Source of the DNA: JABDMH01 sp965223105
GTDB taxonomy: Bacteria; Bacteroidota; Bacteroidia; Chitinophagales; Saprospiraceae
Direction: 5' to 3'
Length of the DNA: 64,000 nt
NCBI GenBank assembly: GCA_965223105.1
Contig: OZ244987.1
Coordinates: 4,340,001-4,404,000, forward strand
The translations under genes and the position numbers were made by a program. Below, piece after piece: positions 61,676-64,000 of the stretch; position 1 is the stretch's first letter; each line of letters opens with the position of its first letter. A model generated the notes under the pieces. That model had not been told where the DNA came from. It made no database searches and saw nothing but the letters and a program-made list of their open reading frames with translations.

Positions 61676-63493
61676 CTATTCGACCACACTAAATTTCTTG
61701 CCCATGATCAACTCGCTAGAGGTGATCTGCAAGACGTATTGACCAGTACCCAACTGGCCAATATTTAACGACAACTGTTTCTCCGCAGGTTTCTCAGTGG
61801 CCATCAACATCTTACCTGCCAGGTCATAGACCCGTACCGTCAGCACACCCGTCAGATCTAATGCCGACAGGTCTACGGTAAGTTGATCGGCAGCAGGATT
61901 AGGAAACACTTTGATCTGGGAGGGCTTCACAATATCAAGGGTTGAAGTAGCTGGATCACTAAACAGATATTCGCCACTAGCAGAATTGAAGGACACATTG
62001 TAAGTTCCTGCTACGGTCACAATGTTGGGACCATCCTGTGTACCTATACCAGCCGGAAAATCGGCAGCTCCCCAATTGACGGTCCACGAAGTATCCGCTC
62101 TAAATTTTACTCCTTCATCATCTGCACCGGTATGATCTGTCAAGGTCACATTAGTAGTAGACCAAGACTGCGGATCGTCAGGATCAACCTCCAAAAAGAG
62201 ATCACGAGATGCATCGTCACCTGGCCAGTCTCCAAATGGTCCGGATTTGCCTACCAATGAAATGGCATCAAACTCCACAATCGCTTGAAAATTATAATCA
62301 CCCGTGATGGAATTAAAAGTAATCTGATAATCACCGGCAGTAACAGGAATATTGGGACCGTTTTGAATACCTACTCCTGAAGGAAAATCACCTGCTCCCC
62401 AGTTAACATCCCAGGCATCATTAGCCCTGAACTTGGCCTCACCATCCAATAACTCAATACGAAGCGTCCACATTGAAGAATCAGCCGGACTCCTCTCCAT
62501 ATCGACATCAGGCCCGTCAAACCCGACATCTAACACTGTCCCGATAATGCCTATACTTTCATAAATGATCACTTCTGTAAACTCATACACGCCAGTCTCG
62601 GTGTTGAAAGAAACAATGTAATCACCGGCAACAGCAGGAATGGTATCTCCGTCAAGTACGGCAGTATCGGTAGGCCATCCATTTGCTCCCCAGACAATGT
62701 CTCCATCATTGCCAACAAATTGAAGTCCACCATCCGTAAGGGTCACACCGGCAGTCCATACACTGGGATCGTCATTGCTCTGATTCAAAGCAGTCACACT
62801 ATCCCAACCATTGGCAGTGGCATCACCGATGATTCCCACATTTTCAAATGCTATGATCTCTACAAAATTGTATTCTCCGGTTGAGGTATCAAATGAAATC
62901 TCGTACTTACCTGCCTGATCGATTGGAACATTAGGGCCTTCCTGCACACCAATACCCATGGGGAAGTCGCTCGCCCCCCAATTAACTGTCCAGTCATCGT
63001 CCTGGCGAAACTTCACCGCACCCATTCCCAGATCTATCGTAAGGTTGAATTTATTGGTATCTGAGGTATCGGGAAGCATATTGATATCCCGATCCCATGT
63101 AAAGGGAGTACCCTCGCCAATCAGCCCAATATTGGATCCCAAAAATTCAAAGTAGTAGAGTCCGCTGCTATCGTTTAAGGATACATTATAAAGACCGGCA
63201 TGAGACACCACAATGTCGTCACCATCTTGTTCTCCAAAATCCGCTGGAAAATTCTCCCCTCCCCAGTTGATGGCCCAATCGTCATTGGCCCTGAACTTTG
63301 CTAGACCCTCAGTCAGCTCAATCTGTAAGGTCCATAGATGCGCATCCGCAGTATCCTGCACCATGTTGGTATCTGCATCCCATCCAAAGGGAGTGGCTGT
63401 GCCGATAATGCCCACAGACTCGATCTGGGCCGGGCTAGAGATTGTACCACAAAGCAAAATGGTCAGTAGTAGTAGAATGTCACGTTTCATCAT
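61676..63493 (-). CDS. SusE/F-like five-module protein with T9SS sorting domain
   Basis: A 605-residue protein. A Sec-type signal (KRDILLLLTILLCGTISS, without a lipobox) precedes five modules of about 90-100 residues at about 26-118, 122-211, 218-307, 314-404 and 411-512. Each starts with a GIIG-like strand, has AKFRANDDWAINWGG-type sequence (W-x-NWG), then AGxYxVSFNxxxGxYxF. These resemble SusE/SusF starch-binding modules. The C-terminus FPNPAADQLTVDLSALDLTG and GTGQYVLQITSS is a T9SS type A domain. SusE/F proteins are normally lipid-anchored, so T9SS-routed versions are a variation. Confidence 0.83.
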   Translation of the reverse strand: MMKRDILLLLTILLCGTISSPAQIESVGIIGTATPFGWDADTNMVQDTADAHLWTLQIELTEGLAKFRANDDWAINWGGENFPADFGEQDGDDIVVSHAGLYNVSLNDSSGLYYFEFLGSNIGLIGEGTPFTWDRDINMLPDTSDTNKFNLTIDLGMGAVKFRQDDDWTVNWGASDFPMGIGVQEGPNVPIDQAGKYEISFDTSTGEYNFVEIIAFENVGIIGDATANGWDSVTALNQSNDDPSVWTAGVTLTDGGLQFVGNDGDIVWGANGWPTDTAVLDGDTIPAVAGDYIVSFNTETGVYEFTEVIIYESIGIIGTVLDVGFDGPDVDMERSPADSSMWTLRIELLDGEAKFRANDAWDVNWGAGDFPSGVGIQNGPNIPVTAGDYQITFNSITGDYNFQAIVEFDAISLVGKSGPFGDWPGDDASRDLFLEVDPDDPQSWSTTNVTLTDHTGADDEGVKFRADTSWTVNWGAADFPAGIGTQDGPNIVTVAGTYNVSFNSASGEYLFSDPATSTLDIVKPSQIKVFPNPAADQLTVDLSALDLTGVLTVRVYDLAGKMLMATEKPAEKQLSLNIGQLGTGQYVLQITSSELIMGKKFSVVE

Positions 63494-63846
63494 TTAAGCT
63501 TTTTAGTGAAATAAATTGTCAAACTTAGGTTTCTTAAGCGTTCTATCAATGTGATTCGCAAGTTAAGAAATTGCACAAATGGTTGAATGTTGGTAGTGCC
63601 CTAGAAAAGTGTAATAATAAGTCCAATAAGGTAGGTTCGTACTAAAAAGTGTTGTAAAACATTCTTAGAGATCAAGTTACATATGATCACTTGTCAAATG
63701 GATAGCAAATCCATTGAAACTTGTAATAGCTTTATAATAGGCAGGACGACAATACCGCTAGGACACTCACTAGCAAATGAGTAATAAAATGGCCAAATTT
63801 GTTAAACCTTGGAATAGGTATTTCGCATGTCGTAAATCTACTGCTC
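63494..63846. other. Divergent intergenic region
   Basis: About 350 bp between two divergent genes, so likely to hold both promoters. No exact TAnnTTTG box was found; the TATTTCGC near 63823 is two bases off. No RNA gene seen. Confidence 0.4.
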
Positions 63847-64000
63847 ATGAAGAATGCTAAGACTCACCCAGTTGCAATAGGAAATTTGCTTTTCTGCCTG
63901 CTATTATCTTTTACACTTAACGCCCAACGAGTCTTGGAAGGCTCAATCGTTGATGCTGATACTGGGGAGCCACTGATTGGAGCCAATGTACTAATCAAAG
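63847..64000 (+). CDS. SusC/RagA-type TonB-dependent receptor, N-terminus only
   Basis: The first 51 residues are visible: a signal (IGNLLFCLLLSFTLNAQ) followed by VLEGSIVDADTGEPLIGANV and LIK, the start of the carboxypeptidase-like domain that precedes the TonB plug in SusC-type receptors. It runs off the window. With the SusE/F-like and DUF1080 genes on the other strand it suggests a glycan-uptake locus continuing to the right. Confidence 0.75.
   Translation, partial: MKNAKTHPVAIGNLLFCLLLSFTLNAQRVLEGSIVDADTGEPLIGANVLIK

Overview
The window comes from a bacterium of the phylum Bacteroidota, most likely near the Saprospiria (Lewinella-like); the order is inference. Support: C-terminal type IX secretion (T9SS) sorting domains on three exported proteins (10312, 45807, 61676), a SusC-type TonB receptor start at the right edge, SusE/F-like modules, families common in this phylum (DUF3810, DUF2490, BshB1, MarR-YceI pair, MacB/FtsX-type 800-residue permeases) and several TAnnTTTG promoter boxes. 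No rRNA, tRNA, transposase, integrase or CRISPR array was seen.

Layout. 1-5.5 kb: two exported carbohydrate-related lipoproteins (DUF5060 protein, BNR-4 beta-propeller) separated by a 2.6-kb repeat region dominated by 16 tandem copies of a GC-rich unit of about 125 bp. 5.6-9.6 kb: five exact-period 160-bp repeats, then an FtsX-like permease. 9.6-14.2 kb: a third structured repeat family (about 240-bp elements) surrounding a Tat-exported PhoX-like protein. 14.2-28.6 kb: ordinary chromosome (RNA methyltransferase, acyl-CoA carboxylase beta subunit, VWA membrane protein, KASIII, bacillithiol deacetylase, PLP enzyme, DJ-1-like protein, zinc alcohol dehydrogenase). 28.7-34.4 kb: molybdenum cofactor genes in two convergent units, cimA-moaD-moaE on plus and moaA-moeA-moaC-mobA on minus. 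34.6-53.4 kb: housekeeping and stress genes (thioredoxin, DUF58, PPK2, S4 protein, alanine symporter, folK, deoxynucleoside kinase, SppA, MarR/YceI, metzincin protease, NDH-2, nucleotidyltransferase, sodium symporter, thioesterase, BrkB-like membrane protein). 53.4-56.4 kb: another repeat cluster in inverse orientation and a second FtsX-like permease. 56.8-60.3 kb: two tandem tiny paralogous proteins, CotH-like protein, glycosyltransferase, and a four-helix-bundle gene flanked by inverted copies of a short motif. 60.4-64 kb: a DUF1080 protein, a five-module SusE/F-like T9SS protein and the start of a SusC-like receptor, probably the edge of a glycan-uptake locus.

Main unexplained signal: the 125-bp and 160-bp repeat families differ in sequence, but share a core predicted to fold into the same mismatch-containing hairpin with the opposing stem arms changed together. 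A second small hairpin (GCCGGT / ACCGGC) recurs around the same loci and shows one two-sided compensatory change. The two families and the inverse cluster at 53.4-53.9 kb look like one modular superfamily of structured repeats. Other items worth checking are a BrkB-like gene whose conserved N-terminus lies upstream of any normal start codon, in frame with the preceding stop, and the moaD/moaE genes coupled to cimA.
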